Assembly (NCBI RefSeq): GCF_002902305.1
Contig: NZ_PPPX01000011.1
Coordinates: 70,333 to 134,332 of the forward strand
Direction: 5' to 3'
Source: Staphylococcus argensis
GTDB lineage: Bacteria; Bacillota; Bacilli; Staphylococcales; Staphylococcaceae
DNA length: 64,000 nucleotides
Made by a program: the position numbers and the translations under genes. Positions within the stretch are counted from its first letter, which is position 1; each line of letters begins with the position of its first letter. Below are positions 63,312 through 64,000 of the stretch, piece by piece. The notes below the pieces were generated by a model. It ran no database searches and was not told where the DNA came from. It worked only from the letters and a program-made list of their open reading frames with translations.

Positions 63312-64000
63312 TTACTTTTTTGTAATACGATATGACGTTTTTGAGTAAAATGGTTGCTCTGCTTCTAAAATACTTTTAGCTTTTTCACCGAAAATATTAA
63401 TATCATTAGGCAAACATTGCGTTTCTAATGTGAAACCAGAATGCGGCTTATAAATATTGAAACTACTGTGCCAATCTTTACTATCATTTAAAGTATAAAT
63501 CACGATATTAGGCATATCTGTTTCTACTTCTAAAGAAAAGTTATTATTCTCTACTGTCATCCGTCCTTCTTCTGGAGCGAAAGGATGATCTAAACCACCG
63601 AACTGATTAATCTGATCACAAATATTCGCGCCACCACAATTAAAGATGTCATCTAGTTGAATACGTGACGTATGGAATTCTCTCGTTAAATCGATGGGTT
63701 GTGTAGATTGAACTAAACGTTCTTTATTTAAAGGATAAATGTTCAATTTATCGCTCACAAGATAATGGTTATCAATCACGTTATTATCTCGATTCAAATT
63801 GAAATAGACATGATTAATAGGATTAAACAGTGTACGTTCAGTCGAAGTTGCTTTGTACTCTACTGACCATCGATGTTCCATATCGTACGTATGGATGACT
63901 TGAATATCCATATCGCCTGGATATCCATCTTCTTCACTGCGAAGTTGCGTCGTAAAGATAATCTTTACGCGGTTGGCTTCCTCCTGAATGTCATAGTCGA
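63312..64000 (-). CDS. galM: Aldose 1-epimerase, 5' end beyond window
   Basis: The frame stays open from 63312 to the right edge, so the true start lies outside; an ATG at 63911 is internal, since the residues before it (RSEEDGYPGDMDIQV) form the conserved GYPG motif of mutarotases. About 229 codons are visible. NPINHVYFNLNRD carries the catalytic-site His region, and EAEQPFYSKTSYRI is the C-terminal family pattern. It converts beta- to alpha-galactose, so it serves the galKET pathway encoded at 3.8-7.5 kb although it is 56 kb away. Confidence 0.87.
   Translation of the reverse strand, partial: DYDIQEEANRVKIIFTTQLRSEEDGYPGDMDIQVIHTYDMEHRWSVEYKATSTERTLFNPINHVYFNLNRDNNVIDNHYLVSDKLNIYPLNKERLVQSTQPIDLTREFHTSRIQLDDIFNCGGANICDQINQFGGLDHPFAPEEGRMTVENNNFSLEVETDMPNIVIYTLNDSKDWHSSFNIYKPHSGFTLETQCLPNDINIFGEKAKSILEAEQPFYSKTSYRITKK

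Noticed and set aside
1-64000. Prophage, insertion sequence, CRISPR array, rRNA or tRNA genes
   Set aside because: No transposase, integrase, phage structural or Cas proteins among the reading frames, no regular repeat-spacer pattern, and no rRNA or tRNA signature noticed on reading.

Overview
The window looks like chromosomal DNA of a Staphylococcus species other than S. aureus. Several gene strings (ssaA-nhaC-opine dehydrogenase; FAD monooxygenase-glucosaminidase-fdhA-LCP-suhB; M20 hydrolase-hutI-hutU-LysR-hutG-spdC-rpiA) match, from memory, the S. aureus order. The base composition, A/T-rich spacers, strong AGGAGG-type ribosome sites and FhuD2/SsaA-type proteins agree. A complete Leloir galactose operon (galK-galE-galT) and a mupG-murQ-murP-murR operon in this place argue against S. 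aureus. I could not run a search, so the species is left open. No phage, insertion sequence, CRISPR array, rRNA or tRNA gene is visible.

Layout. 0-8.6 kb: molybdate transporter modABC, a large XRE regulator, galKET and fdhD. 8.8-18.2 kb: an acetyltransferase, bioY with a BirA operator, Fur-controlled fhuD2, an acyl-CoA-dehydrogenase-type flavoprotein divergent from a polar amino-acid (cystine-like) ABC transporter whose first permease carries a frameshift, a SarA/MarR-type regulator, a DoxX-like protein and a luciferase-like oxidoreductase. 18.2-32.3 kb: ssaA, an RNA-rich spacer, an NhaC/opine-dehydrogenase pair, two related membrane proteins (one interrupted by an amber codon), a paired SMR exporter, a 2-hydroxyacid dehydrogenase, an FAD monooxygenase, a glucosaminidase and formate dehydrogenase with its DUF1641 partner. 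32.7-44.3 kb: lcpC, suhB, an RsaI-type small RNA with a cre site, an HTH regulator, a CPBP protein, the MurNAc-recycling operon and an aapA-type amino-acid permease with a long structured leader. 44.4-55.5 kb: mixed metabolic and membrane genes, including a SAM-riboswitch-controlled NhaC-family (MetT-type) transporter. 55.7-64 kb: histidine degradation (hutU, hutI, hutG, LysR regulator), spdC, rpiA and the start-truncated galM.

How genes work together. modABC, fdhD and fdhA/DUF1641 form a molybdenum-formate theme. The gal genes and galM supply galactose use. mupG/murQ/murP/murR, ssaA, sagA-like, lcpC and spdC concern wall turnover. hutU/I/G carry urocanate to glutamate and formamide.

The least explained parts are RNA-like. 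They are: (i) a leader of about 145 nt before aapA that folds into one long stacked hairpin and matches no riboswitch class I know; (ii) two intergenic elements (about 19.8 kb and 48.3 kb) with different sequences but the same three helices, covarying base pairs and conserved bulged G; (iii) a possible small-RNA locus at 20.0-20.15 kb; (iv) a 65-bp direct repeat between lcpC and suhB.
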